64,000 nucleotides of DNA from Pseudoxanthomonas gei (GTDB lineage Bacteria > Pseudomonadota > Gammaproteobacteria > Xanthomonadales > Xanthomonadaceae), in contig NZ_QOVG01000006.1 of NCBI RefSeq assembly GCF_010119615.1, positions 186,001-250,000 on the forward strand. Direction: 5' to 3'. Shown here in pieces: positions 28,708-38,965 of the stretch. The translations under genes were made by a program, and so were the position numbers. The first letter of the stretch is position 1. Each line of letters opens with the position of its first letter. Under the pieces are notes generated by a model. The model did not search any database and was not told the DNA's origin. It was given only the letters and a program-made list of their open reading frames with translations.

Positions 28708-29115
28708 ATGGATTCCCGCTTTCGCAGCCTGCTGGATCGATTTGGCGCCACTGGCTCGGTGATCTGCGCGGTGCATTGCGCGCTGACGCCGCTGTTGCTG
28801 GCGGCGATTCCGTCGCTGGGGCTGTCTGCCTGGCTGGGCGATGGGTTCGAACGCGGCTTCGTGCTTTTCGTGACCGTGCTGGGCTTGTTCAGCCTGCTGT
28901 GGGGGTACCGGCGCCATCGCACGTTCCGGGCGCTGACCCTGCTGCTGATCGGCCTGGCGATCCTGTGGGCGGGTATCTCTGTGTCGCCGCTGCATCATCA
29001 GGTGGTGGTGCATGCCGTCGTCATGACCCTGGGCGGCGCCCTGGTAGGTCTGGCCCATATCGTCAACCTGCGGCTGAACCACTGGCACATGCACGACGCG
29101 AGCTGTGCGCATTGA
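28708..29115 (+). CDS. MerC-domain membrane protein
   Basis: The 135-residue inner-membrane protein has four hydrophobic helices and the MerC domain. VICAVHCALTPLLLAAIPSLG near the N-terminus has the paired Cys-His features of the family. LLWGYRRHRTFRALTLLLIG and HHQVVVHAVVMTLGGALVGLAHIVNL follow, then a His-rich tail (RLNHWHMHDASCAH). MerC proteins of mercury operons carry Hg2+, but Zur-controlled MerC relatives without other mer genes are common in Xanthomonadales and probably act on zinc. No merA, merR or merP is near. It is divergent from the TonB receptor under the Zur box. Confidence 0.85.
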   Translation: MDSRFRSLLDRFGATGSVICAVHCALTPLLLAAIPSLGLSAWLGDGFERGFVLFVTVLGLFSLLWGYRRHRTFRALTLLLIGLAILWAGISVSPLHHQVVVHAVVMTLGGALVGLAHIVNLRLNHWHMHDASCAH

Positions 29116-29178
29116 GGCCTGCGTGATAGGCTTTGCGGCCTCGCGCGCAAGGCGCAACCGCCAAATCAGGAGCAAACC

Positions 29179-29364
29179 ATGGGCAAAGGTGATCGCAAGA
29201 CTACCAAGGGCAAGCGCAGCATCGCCAGCTACGGCAATGCACGCACGCACGTTTCAAAGGTCGCCGTGGGTCCGGCTGCGCCTGTCGCCAAGAAGACCGT
29301 GACCAAGACGGCAGCACCGGCGAAAAAGGCCGTGGCCAAGAAGACGGTGGCGAAAGCCGGCTGA
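29179..29364 (+). CDS. 30S ribosomal protein THX with Lys/Ala-rich tail
   Basis: The first half of the 61-residue product (MGKGDRKTTKGKRSIASYGNAR) is the THX (Thx) motif of a small basic ribosomal protein that fits into the 30S head. From about residue 27 on there is a Lys/Ala/Val/Pro-rich tail (VAKKTVTK, PAKKAVAKKT) like bacterial histone H1-type proteins. THX is usually about 25-50 residues, so the tail is an extension. A strong terminator follows 22 bases after the stop. Confidence 0.88.
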   Translation: MGKGDRKTTKGKRSIASYGNARTHVSKVAVGPAAPVAKKTVTKTAAPAKKAVAKKTVAKAG

Positions 29365-29386
29365 TCGGCTCACCGCCGTCATGCAC

Positions 29387-29413
29387 AAAACGCGACGCCC
29401 GGCGTCGCGTTTT
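29387..29413 (+). terminator. Terminator after the THX gene
   Basis: The hairpin AAAACGCGACG ... CGTCGCGTTTT, about 11 base pairs with a loop CCCGG, has T-runs on its right and A-runs on its left. It can therefore also serve the convergent hutI transcript. Confidence 0.85.
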
Positions 29414-29424
29414 TGTTTCTGGCG

Positions 29425-30675
29425 TCAGCGAATCCGGTTGCCGGCCGAATACAGGGCAATCAGCGGGTCGCCGCCAAGCCAGTAGGCAAGCTCGGCAGGC
29501 TGGTTTATGTTCCAGCGCGCCAGGTCCGCGCGCATGCCCACTGCCAGCAGACCGCGATCCCGCAAGCCGAGAGCCCTGGCCGCATGGGTCGTAGCGCCAC
29601 GCAAGGCTTCTTCCGGCGTCAGCCGGAAATGCGTGCACGCCAGCGACATCGCCAGACGCAGCGATTGCAGTGGCGAGGTGCCCGGATTGCAGTCGGTGGC
29701 CACGGCCATGGGCACGCCATGCCGGCGGAACGCATCGAGCGGAGGCAGTAACGTTTCGCGCAGGCAATGGAATGCGCCCGGCAGCAATACCGCCACGGTG
29801 CCGGCCTGGGCCATCGCACGAACTCCGATTTCGGAAGTATGTTCCACATGATCGGCCGACAGTCCGCTGAACTCGGCCACCAGTGCCGCGCCTGCGCCAT
29901 CGCTCAGCTGATCGGCATGCAGCTTTACCGGCAGTCCCAATGAAGCCGCGAGCTCGAACACCCGGCGCGTCTGCGCAAGCGTGAAGCCGATGCGCTCGCA
30001 GAACGCGTCCACCGCATCGACCAGCCCTTCGTCGTGCAATCGCGGCAGCCATTCGCAGACCGCATCGATGTAGTCGTCCGCGCGCCCTTCGAATTCGGGT
30101 GGCAGGGCATGGGCACCAAGGAAGGTGGTGCGAACGTTGATGCCGAGTTCCTCGCCAAGCTGGCGCGCCACCCGCAGCATCTTGCGTTCGTTCTCGTAAT
30201 CCAGGCCGTAACCCGACTTGATCTCCAGAGTGGTCACGCCGTCGTCGCGTAACGCGTGCGCGCGGGGCAGGGACTGGGCGAACAGGTCCGCCTCGCTTGC
30301 TTCCCGCGTGGCGCGCACGCTGGAGACGATACCGCCACCGCTACGTGCTATTTCCTCGTAGCTCGCGCCCCGCAGGCGTTGTTCGAACTCGCCCGCGCGG
30401 TTGCCTGCGAACACGGCATGGGTATGGCAGTCGACCAGGCCCGGAGTGATCCAGCTGCCTTGTGCATCGATCACCTCGTGCGCCAGCATTTCCGCTGCAT
30501 CGGGCAACTGCGATCGAGTGCCGACGAAGGTAATGACGCCATCCCGCCAGCCTAACGCCGCGTCTTCGATGACGCCGTAGCCGGCGCCTTGTGCGAGTGT
30601 TGCGACGGTACCGCCGAGCAGCAGGCAATCCCATGGGCCGCGCTGTGCTGATGGATCGGATGCACGATCTGTCAT
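29425..30675 (-). CDS. hutI: Imidazolonepropionase
   Basis: HutI hydrolyses imidazolonepropionate to N-formimidoyl-L-glutamate in histidine degradation. The 416-residue protein is an amidohydrolase. [12 protein letters not shown] near residues 80-90 holds the metal-binding HxH and substrate residues. [18 protein letters not shown] is a substrate-binding motif, and [18 protein letters not shown] and TDCNPGTSP complete the metal and substrate site. ATG 30675 was chosen because its A is shared with the stop of the upstream sigma-factor gene (ATGA). The open frame extends to 30828 but lies within that gene. Its terminator side faces THX. Confidence 0.95.
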   Translation of the reverse strand: MTDRASDPSAQRGPWDCLLLGGTVATLAQGAGYGVIEDAALGWRDGVITFVGTRSQLPDAAEMLAHEVIDAQGSWITPGLVDCHTHAVFAGNRAGEFEQRLRGASYEEIARSGGGIVSSVRATREASEADLFAQSLPRAHALRDDGVTTLEIKSGYGLDYENERKMLRVARQLGEELGINVRTTFLGAHALPPEFEGRADDYIDAVCEWLPRLHDEGLVDAVDAFCERIGFTLAQTRRVFELAASLGLPVKLHADQLSDGAGAALVAEFSGLSADHVEHTSEIGVRAMAQAGTVAVLLPGAFHCLRETLLPPLDAFRRHGVPMAVATDCNPGTSPLQSLRLAMSLACTHFRLTPEEALRGATTHAARALGLRDRGLLAVGMRADLARWNINQPAELAYWLGGDPLIALYSAGNRIR

Positions 30676-31283
30676 GTCTGCTGGTCTTCCGGTGCAAGTC
30701 GATGCGCGGCGCCGAGCTCCCGCCTGAGCCAGGCGCGCGCCTTGATCCAGTCGCGACGCACGGTGCGGTCGGTCAATCCCAGGGCAAGGGCGGTGTCCTG
30801 CTCGGTATATCCGGCGAAGAAACGGCACTCGACCACCTGTCCCAGGCGCTCATCCAGCAGCGACAAACGGTCGAGTGCTTCATGGACGTCGAGCAGGGAC
30901 TGGTCTTCAACACTGCCGATCTCCTGGCCCTCCAGCGACTCCACGACCATGCCGCCACCGCGTTTTTCCGCCAGATTTTCGCGGGCGTGATTGACCAGTA
31001 CGTGGCGCATGGCCAGCGCAGCCGAGCGCAGGAAGTGCGCACGGTCGTTGAAGGCCGCCGACCGGAACAGCTTCAGGTAGGCCTCATTGATCAGGGCTGT
31101 GGTTTGCAGTGTGTCGCCGGCGCGCACCCGTCGCCGCTCATTGCGCGCGATACGGTGCACGTCGGCATACAGCAGCGGCAACAGCTCGGCCGCGCCGCGC
31201 CGCGTTTCCGCGGGCAATCGTTCGTCTTGCAGCAGGCTGGGAAGGTCATCGTTCAAGGAGTGCTCCTGCGCCGATTCTGGCAT
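30672..31283 (-). CDS. ECF sigma factor, TIGR02999/ECF43-like
   Basis: The 203-residue protein belongs to the sigma-70 ECF family of the type that pairs with Ser/Thr kinases. The region 2 segment is [22 protein letters not shown], and [15 protein letters not shown] (about 59-73) takes the place of the acidic DAED-type motif. Region 4 has [44 protein letters not shown]. No anti-sigma gene is next to it. A Ser/Thr kinase is divergently transcribed 91 bases away. The Thr pair at about 61-62 is a possible phosphorylation site, as reported for this group, where phosphorylation replaces anti-sigma control. Its stop overlaps the hutI start by four bases. Confidence 0.9.
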   Translation of the reverse strand: MPESAQEHSLNDDLPSLLQDERLPAETRRGAAELLPLLYADVHRIARNERRRVRAGDTLQTTALINEAYLKLFRSAAFNDRAHFLRSAALAMRHVLVNHARENLAEKRGGGMVVESLEGQEIGSVEDQSLLDVHEALDRLSLLDERLGQVVECRFFAGYTEQDTALALGLTDRTVRRDWIKARAWLRRELGAAHRLAPEDQQT

Positions 31284-31374
31284 AGCCGCCCCTTGGCAGG
31301 CCCAAAGTCGCTCCCTCAGCCGATTTCATGGCCCGTTTTCGTTTCGGGTAGTCTGGGTGGAAACCGGAGCGTCC

Positions 31375-34245
<2,871 letters not shown>

Positions 34246-34370
34246 CAATCTGCCCGTAAAAAGCGTATCCGGACTGCCCGATGTCCGCATTCGCCGCCGC
34301 ACCGTGTTCCTTGTTGTGTCGACGGTACCAGCCGCTGCCTGCGGACTGCCGGGCACCCAGGAGCATACGA

Positions 34371-35342
34371 ATGAAAACAACAGAATTGTTGCGCTGCGCC
34401 GCAGGCCGCGCCCCGGTCACGAAGCAGAGATACCACTCCCCGGTTGGACTACCGGACAGGCAAGGTCCGCTGATCCGTCAGCCCTTGTTCCGCGCGCTTG
34501 CGCTGCTTGCTTCGCTCGCAGCGGTAACCATCAGCGCACATGCGGAAGGCTATCTCCCTGCAACCGGCGGCGGCGGTGGGGGGCAGTTCAAGGCGCCGTG
34601 CGTGCCCGGACAGTTGCTTGCCGGTGTCGAACTGCGCGTCGGCGACGACGTGGACGCGATCCGGCCGCTCTGTGTGTTGCCCACCGGACCGGGCAAGACC
34701 AGCGCAGCCCAAGCTCCCACAGAACGTTGGTATGGAGGCGCGGGCGGCGACATGCAGCGCCTGCTGTGTCCAGCCAGGACCCCGGTGGTGATCGGCATTG
34801 ACGTGAAATCGGAAGGCGTCACCGAGGTCGTCAACAATATCCATCTGTTCTGTGGCCAGGTGGTTGCCGAGCAAGCAGTAGATGCTTATCCCTCCGCCAT
34901 CCTCGATGCACCGGAATACACCGGCGCAGCCGGAGTGATGGGTCAGTTCTCAAGCCGCAATCATGGCTCCCTGCGTTGTCCCGCCAACCAGATTGCCACC
35001 GGCATACATGGACGCTCGGGAAAATGGCTCGATGCAATGGGGCTGATCTGCGATGCGCCGACGATTCCCAAGGCGCCGATTGCACTTGGCCGGGTGCCCA
35101 CGGAGAAACCCGTGCTGGCCCTGGGCCGGGTGAAGCCGCACAAGGGTCCGGCGCTTGAAGGCTCGGTTGCAATTGCGCCCGTGCCAGCGATGTCCGGCAC
35201 GGCGCTGGAGCCCGCTGGAATCCCGTATCCTCCCGTCGCCGACCCACCGATCTGCATCAATGCGCGACAGGCCCGCGCTCGCAATTCACCCGCTGCGCCC
35301 GGCCTCGAGTCGCAGTGCCGCGCGGCGGGGGGCACGCCATGA
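34371..35342 (+). CDS. Exported protein with three Cys-framed repeats (beta-prism-like), unknown function
   Basis: The product is 323 residues from ATG 34371. Its first 40 residues are unusually long for a signal peptide; a TTG start at 34485 (MFRALALLASLAAVTISAHA) fits better. The mature part opens with a Gly tract (ATGGGGGGQ). Three segments follow, each framed by two Cys: C77-C101 (CVPGQLLAGVELRVGDDVDA ...), C133-C161 and C203-C227 (CPANQIATGIHGRSGKWLDA ...). All follow C-P-x-x-x-x-x-x-G-(V/I)-...-G-...-(D)-..-C. This resembles the threefold repeat of vitelline membrane outer layer protein I, but sequence identity is too low to assign. The C-terminus is Pro-rich. It overlaps the next gene by ATGA. 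Confidence 0.75.
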   Translation: MKTTELLRCAAGRAPVTKQRYHSPVGLPDRQGPLIRQPLFRALALLASLAAVTISAHAEGYLPATGGGGGGQFKAPCVPGQLLAGVELRVGDDVDAIRPLCVLPTGPGKTSAAQAPTERWYGGAGGDMQRLLCPARTPVVIGIDVKSEGVTEVVNNIHLFCGQVVAEQAVDAYPSAILDAPEYTGAAGVMGQFSSRNHGSLRCPANQIATGIHGRSGKWLDAMGLICDAPTIPKAPIALGRVPTEKPVLALGRVKPHKGPALEGSVAIAPVPAMSGTALEPAGIPYPPVADPPICINARQARARNSPAAPGLESQCRAAGGTP

Positions 35343-36175
35343 ACCGCGCGGCGTCTTCCAGTACCACGAAAAGCGCGGGTCGCGCCGGCATCGCGCTGTG
35401 TGGTGTGTTTGCTGGCGCGATGCTGGGAATCGGCGAGACCCGTGCCGACCCACCGCAAATCCCGCCGGTGAACTGTCATGGAGGCAGCCTGGCTGCGCCA
35501 CCGGTGTTCAGCCAGGTGTCGCCGGGACGCGCCGAGTACAGTTTCAGTGGCGTCTGCACTGCGCGTGACAGCGGCCGCATGCTCGGTTACCGCGTCTCGG
35601 CCACCTGGACGCCGAGCGAGGACAACCCTGCCAACGCCAATGCATCGGAAGTGTTCCAGGTCAGCACGCTGTCTGGACCCTCGCAATCCTTCACCGTGGT
35701 GATGGGCGCGCGTTGCGAGCAGGATCCGTGGTTGCACCACACCCGCTGCAACCGGGTCGGCGACAACGCGCCGGAAGAGTTGCTTGAGCTCTGGCCGGGC
35801 TTGACCGGTTCCCCCTTCCCGTTCAACCGCAACGGCATCGGCCAGGCCCAGCGCGGGCAGCTGCAAGCCGAGTATGCGCGGGCGAATGGTGGCGAACGTT
35901 CGCAGCGCCTCCTGCAAGGGGTGCGCGTCAGCGCCGGCCGGCCGCAGGAAGCAGGCCTGCAGCAAGGCGCCGGAGTCGGCCATGCCGCCGATGCGGTGTC
36001 GCTGAATCCGCAGCCCTTGCCACCCCGGCCGCCCAGCGATGCAGCCGTGCAGGCCACCGGTGCGGGCAAGAGAGCTGCAGAGGCTGGAATCATCATCGTC
36101 AGCGGCAAGACGCCTTTGCGCGAAGCGCAGCGCACGCAGGCTGAAACGGCCGTGGACGAAACGGCTTCGCCCTGA
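35339..36175 (+). CDS. Exported protein with an LNPQPLPPR motif, unknown function
   Basis: The 278-residue product starts at ATG 35339, which overlaps the previous stop (ATGA), so it is probably translated by coupling. Residues 1-35 hold the signal peptide (ALCGVFAGAMLGIGETRA). The mature part has a Cys-containing beta-rich segment (about 45-130, with NCHGG, GVC and ARCEQD) that could be Ig-like. A Gln/Arg-rich helix region follows at about 165-210. SLNPQPLPPRPP (about 221-232) is a motif that recurs in unrelated secreted proteins without known function. I do not recognise the family. Confidence 0.7.
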   Translation: MNRAASSSTTKSAGRAGIALCGVFAGAMLGIGETRADPPQIPPVNCHGGSLAAPPVFSQVSPGRAEYSFSGVCTARDSGRMLGYRVSATWTPSEDNPANANASEVFQVSTLSGPSQSFTVVMGARCEQDPWLHHTRCNRVGDNAPEELLELWPGLTGSPFPFNRNGIGQAQRGQLQAEYARANGGERSQRLLQGVRVSAGRPQEAGLQQGAGVGHAADAVSLNPQPLPPRPPSDAAVQATGAGKRAAEAGIIIVSGKTPLREAQRTQAETAVDETASP

Positions 36176-36230
36176 TCGCCCATCACCTGCGCCGCCTTCA
36201 CTCACCTCCCAATCCGTTCAGGGAAATCCC

Positions 36231-36752
36231 ATGCATCCGAACTGTTTCCTGCTCGCCTTGCTGATGTCGACGTTGCCGATGCTGGGTGGATGTTCGAGAC
36301 CGGCTGCGAGCACGCCTGCGGAAGAAGCCGCGCACGCCGCCGTCAGTGGCCAGGCCGCCACGGAAACGAAACCAGCGCCGCGCGCCTGCGAACTGGTGAC
36401 CGCTGCGGAAATGTCGAAGATCCTGGGCGCGACCGTGATCGGCGTGCCCAACGAAAGTTCGTCCGGCAAGACCGAATGTGTGTATGCGCCTGAGCAGGGC
36501 GTCAGCCCGCAGGTCGAATTCGCGGTGACCTGGGGCGACGGCCACGCCGCGATGACGGCGATGGGCATGATGGGCAACATCGAGCCGGGCATTGCCAATC
36601 CCTATGAGGGTCTGGGCGACCAGGCCGCCGCAGTGGGTCCGGCGCTGATGATCCGCACCGGCGAAGACCTGGTGACGCTGACTTTCTCCGGCGTCGACGA
36701 CGCGCCTGCCGTGGCGCGCGAGGTCTTCGATACCGCCAGGGCCAGGATGTGA
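36231..36752 (+). CDS. Lipoprotein of unknown function
   Basis: The 173-residue product has a lipoprotein signal (MLGGCSRP; Cys at about 21) and a short disordered Ala/Glu region. A compact domain starting with ACELVTAAEMSKILGATV then follows (about 52-70). This opening, with a Cys near ECVYAPEQG, recalls small substrate-binding or inhibitor-like lipoprotein domains, such as the DUF3558-like group. It lies 55 bases after the previous gene, in the same direction as the kinase and the other two exported proteins. It could therefore be part of the same regulon. Confidence 0.7.
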   Translation: MHPNCFLLALLMSTLPMLGGCSRPAASTPAEEAAHAAVSGQAATETKPAPRACELVTAAEMSKILGATVIGVPNESSSGKTECVYAPEQGVSPQVEFAVTWGDGHAAMTAMGMMGNIEPGIANPYEGLGDQAAAVGPALMIRTGEDLVTLTFSGVDDAPAVAREVFDTARARM

Positions 36753-36841
36753 CGCGCGGCCTCGCATGGGTGGTCGCGCGGGAGCCGGCCAACTAGGCGG
36801 GGCACCTCGCGCTGTCCGTCAGGGTAGGCGAGAATGCGGCG

Positions 36842-38086
36842 ATGAATGTTCCCGCATCGCTAGTCACCCGTTCGCAGCACGGCCTGCAACTGCCAGGTAT
36901 TCCCAACCTGCACTCGCATGCGTTCCAGCGCGCGATGGCCGGGCTGGCCGAACGCCAGACCCATCCGGAGGACAGCTTCTGGACTTGGCGCGAGACCATG
37001 TACCGCTTCGCCGCGCGCATGGATCCGGACAGCACCTACGCGGTGGCCTCGCAGCTGTATGTGGAAATGCTGGAGGCCGGCTACACCAGCGTCTGCGAGT
37101 TCCATTACCTGCACCATGCGCCCGATGGCCGTCCCTATGCCGATCCGGCGGCAATGTCGCGGGCCCTGATCGCCGCCGCGCGCGACACCGGCATCCGCAT
37201 GACCCTGTTGCCGGTGCTGTACATGAGTGGTGGTTTCGACGGGCGCGCGCTGTCGGCGCGCCAGCAGCGCTTCGGCCACGACCTGGAGGCCTTCCTGCAG
37301 CTGCACCAGGCCCTGCGTGCGGAACAGGACGGCTTGCTGCGCATCGGCTGTGCCTTCCACAGCCTGCGTGCGGTGCCGGAAGCCGCAATGCGCGAGGTGT
37401 TGAGCGCCTTGCCTGTCGACGTGCCGCTGCATATCCACATCGCCGAGCAGATCGGTGAAGTGCAGGACTGCCTGTCGCTGCGCGGTGCGCGCCCGGTGGA
37501 GTGGCTGCAACACAATTTTGACGTCGATGCGCGCTGGACCCTGGTCCATGCCACCCATCTGGTGCCCGAGGAAACCAGGCGGCTGGCGGCCAGCGGCGCC
37601 ACCGTGGCCATCTGCCCGACCACCGAGGCCAACCTCGGTGACGGCCTGTTTCCCTTGCGTGACTACCTCGATGCCGGCGGCAGCTGGGGCATAGGCTCGG
37701 ATTCGCATATCTCGGTCTCCCCGGTCGAGGAATTGCGCTGGCTCGAATACGGCCAGCGCCTGGTCACCCGCCATCGCAACATCGCGGTCGGCACCGATTC
37801 CAGCAGCGTCGGCGAGACCCTGTTGCGCGGCGCACTGGCCAGCGGCAGCGCGCCCACCGGCCAGGACGGCAGTGGCGACCTGCTGGTCCTGGATGCCAAT
37901 GCGCCGATCCTCGCCGGTGCCAGCGATGGCGACGTGGTGGATCGCTGGATCTTCAGCGGCAACCGCAATGCGGTGGCCGAAGTGCACGTGGGTGGGCAGC
38001 AGTGGGTCGCCGATGGACGCCACCGCGATCGGGAATCCATCGCGCATCGTTATCGCGCCACCCTTGCAACCCTGCTAGCCGACTAG
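36842..38086 (+). CDS. hutF: Formimidoylglutamate deiminase
   Basis: HutF deiminates N-formimidoyl-L-glutamate to N-formyl-L-glutamate, in the five-step histidine route. The 414-residue amidohydrolase has GIPNLHSHAFQRAMAGLAE (metal HxH), EDSFWTWRETMYRFA, FHSLRAVPEAAM, IHIAEQIGEVQDC and GSDSHISVSPVEELRWLEYGQRL. The usual length is about 450 residues. Here the HxH motif sits at about residue 25 instead of about 60, so the N-terminal beta-strand part is short. Only 89 bases separate it from the preceding gene, so no room is left for a longer start. Enzyme function should hold if the missing part is only the small beta-domain. Confidence 0.92.
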   Translation: MNVPASLVTRSQHGLQLPGIPNLHSHAFQRAMAGLAERQTHPEDSFWTWRETMYRFAARMDPDSTYAVASQLYVEMLEAGYTSVCEFHYLHHAPDGRPYADPAAMSRALIAAARDTGIRMTLLPVLYMSGGFDGRALSARQQRFGHDLEAFLQLHQALRAEQDGLLRIGCAFHSLRAVPEAAMREVLSALPVDVPLHIHIAEQIGEVQDCLSLRGARPVEWLQHNFDVDARWTLVHATHLVPEETRRLAASGATVAICPTTEANLGDGLFPLRDYLDAGGSWGIGSDSHISVSPVEELRWLEYGQRLVTRHRNIAVGTDSSSVGETLLRGALASGSAPTGQDGSGDLLVLDANAPILAGASDGDVVDRWIFSGNRNAVAEVHVGGQQWVADGRHRDRESIAHRYRATLATLLAD

Positions 38087-38122
38087 CGGTCCGCTCCGGC
38101 ACGGGGCCGGAACCCGAGACAA

Positions 38123-38623
38123 TCAGGCGAACAGGTCGTCCGCGCGCGGCAAGGCGCCTTCCAGCTCCAGCAGGAACTGCTTGGTCGGCAGGCCGCCACC
38201 GAAGCCGGTCAGCGAACCATCCGCGCCAATGACGCGGTGGCAGGGCAGCACGATGGGCAAGGGGTTGCGCCCGTTGGCCGCGCCGACTGCGCGCATTGCG
38301 CTGGGCTTGCCCACGCGCAGCGCCAGTTGCGCATAGCTGATGGTGCTTCCGTAGGGAATAGCGGCCAGCGCGAACCACACCTGCTTCTGGAACGGCGTGC
38401 CCATCGGCGTCAGCGGCAGTTCGAAACTGCTGCGCGTGCCACTGAAATACTCTTGCAGTTGTACCCGCGTGGCCTGCAGCACCGCATTGTCGCCTTCACT
38501 CCAGTGGGCCACCCGCGCCATCGCATGGCGGGGGCGGTGGAATTCGATCAGGCGCAATCCCTGTTCGTCGGCGGCGAGCAATAGGGGGTCGACGGGGCTG
38601 TTCATGTATTGGTAGTGGATCAT
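38123..38623 (-). CDS. ogt: Methylated-DNA--[protein]-cysteine S-methyltransferase
   Basis: This suicide repair protein moves the alkyl group from O6-alkylguanine to its own Cys. The 166-residue protein has the FELPLTPMGTPFQKQVWFALAAIPYG helix pair (with the RAVGAANGRNPLPIV turn). The active-site motif PCHRVIG carries the acceptor Cys, followed by LTGFGGGLPTKQFLLELEG. The ATG at 38623 is the first codon after a repeat tract, and its ribosome site (GAGG) lies inside the repeat. MNSPVDPLL at 38605 is an alternative start. The neighbouring Ada-AlkA gene is also alkylation repair. Confidence 0.93.
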   Translation of the reverse strand: MIHYQYMNSPVDPLLLAADEQGLRLIEFHRPRHAMARVAHWSEGDNAVLQATRVQLQEYFSGTRSSFELPLTPMGTPFQKQVWFALAAIPYGSTISYAQLALRVGKPSAMRAVGAANGRNPLPIVLPCHRVIGADGSLTGFGGGLPTKQFLLELEGALPRADDLFA

Positions 38624-38829
38624 TCAATACCTCGGTTCTGCTTCTGCCTCCTCCCTTGCGCGCAGCGCAGGGGAGATTGAGGAGGGGTGCTCTCAATACC
38701 TGGGTTCTGCTTCTTCCTCCTCCCTTGCGCGGGCGCAGCGAAGGATTGAGGAGGGTGCTCTCGATACCTCGGTTCTGCTTCTGCCTCCTCCCTTGCGCGC
38801 AGCGCAGGGGAGGATTGAGGAGGGTGCTC
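38624..38829. repeat. Three tandem direct repeats of 68-69 bases upstream of ogt
   Basis: Three near-identical units begin near 38625, 38694 and 38762, with spacing 69 and 68 bases. Each has CAATACC/CGATACC, TCTGCTTCT, CCTCCTCCCTTGCGC and AGGGGAG-like runs, and each can fold into a CTCCCTTGCGC/GCGCAGGGGAG hairpin (12-base-pair stem with one wobble). No unique spacers are seen, so it is not a CRISPR. The array lies right in front of the ogt start. Confidence 0.85.
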
Positions 38830-38866
38830 TTGCTTTTGCTTTTGCTTTTGCTTTGCTTTGTTTTTT
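38829..38866. repeat. TGCTTT-type simple sequence repeat
   Basis: About five TGCTTT/TGCTTTT units run into TTTTTTG directly after the tandem repeats. Such short repeats can slip during replication and vary in length between strains. Confidence 0.8.
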
Positions 38867-38873
38867 GAAAAAT

Positions 38874-38965
38874 CCGTCATCCCCGCCACGAAAATTCGGA
38901 GCCTGTCGGGTTTGCCGATCGAAACAGCGGAAGTCACTGGGTTCCCGCCTTCGCGGGAATGACGG
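38874..38965. repeat. Xanthomonad-type interspersed repeat (PAKAGTQ element)
   Basis: This 92-base element is bounded by inverted ends CCGTCATCCCCGC and GCGGGAATGACGG, with an inner hairpin TTCCCGC/GCGGGAA. Read in one frame, its inner half gives the VIPAKAGTQ peptide, a well-known footprint of this class in genomes of this family. It contains the stop codon and last ten codons of the Ada-AlkA gene. Confidence 0.8.

Noticed and set aside
28708-29115. Mercury resistance operon
   Set aside because: Only a MerC-like gene is present; no merR, merT, merP or merA, and the promoter has a Zur box instead of a MerR-type site.
38624-38829. Possible CRISPR array
   Set aside because: Three direct copies follow each other without unique spacers, and the whole unit is repeated; no cas gene is present.
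38620-38937. Minus-strand open frame over the tandem repeats (KQKQKQ, HPPQS repeats)
   Set aside because: The peptide is only a translation of the repeats, unit spacing is 69 then 68 bases so the frame shifts, and it runs to the ogt start.
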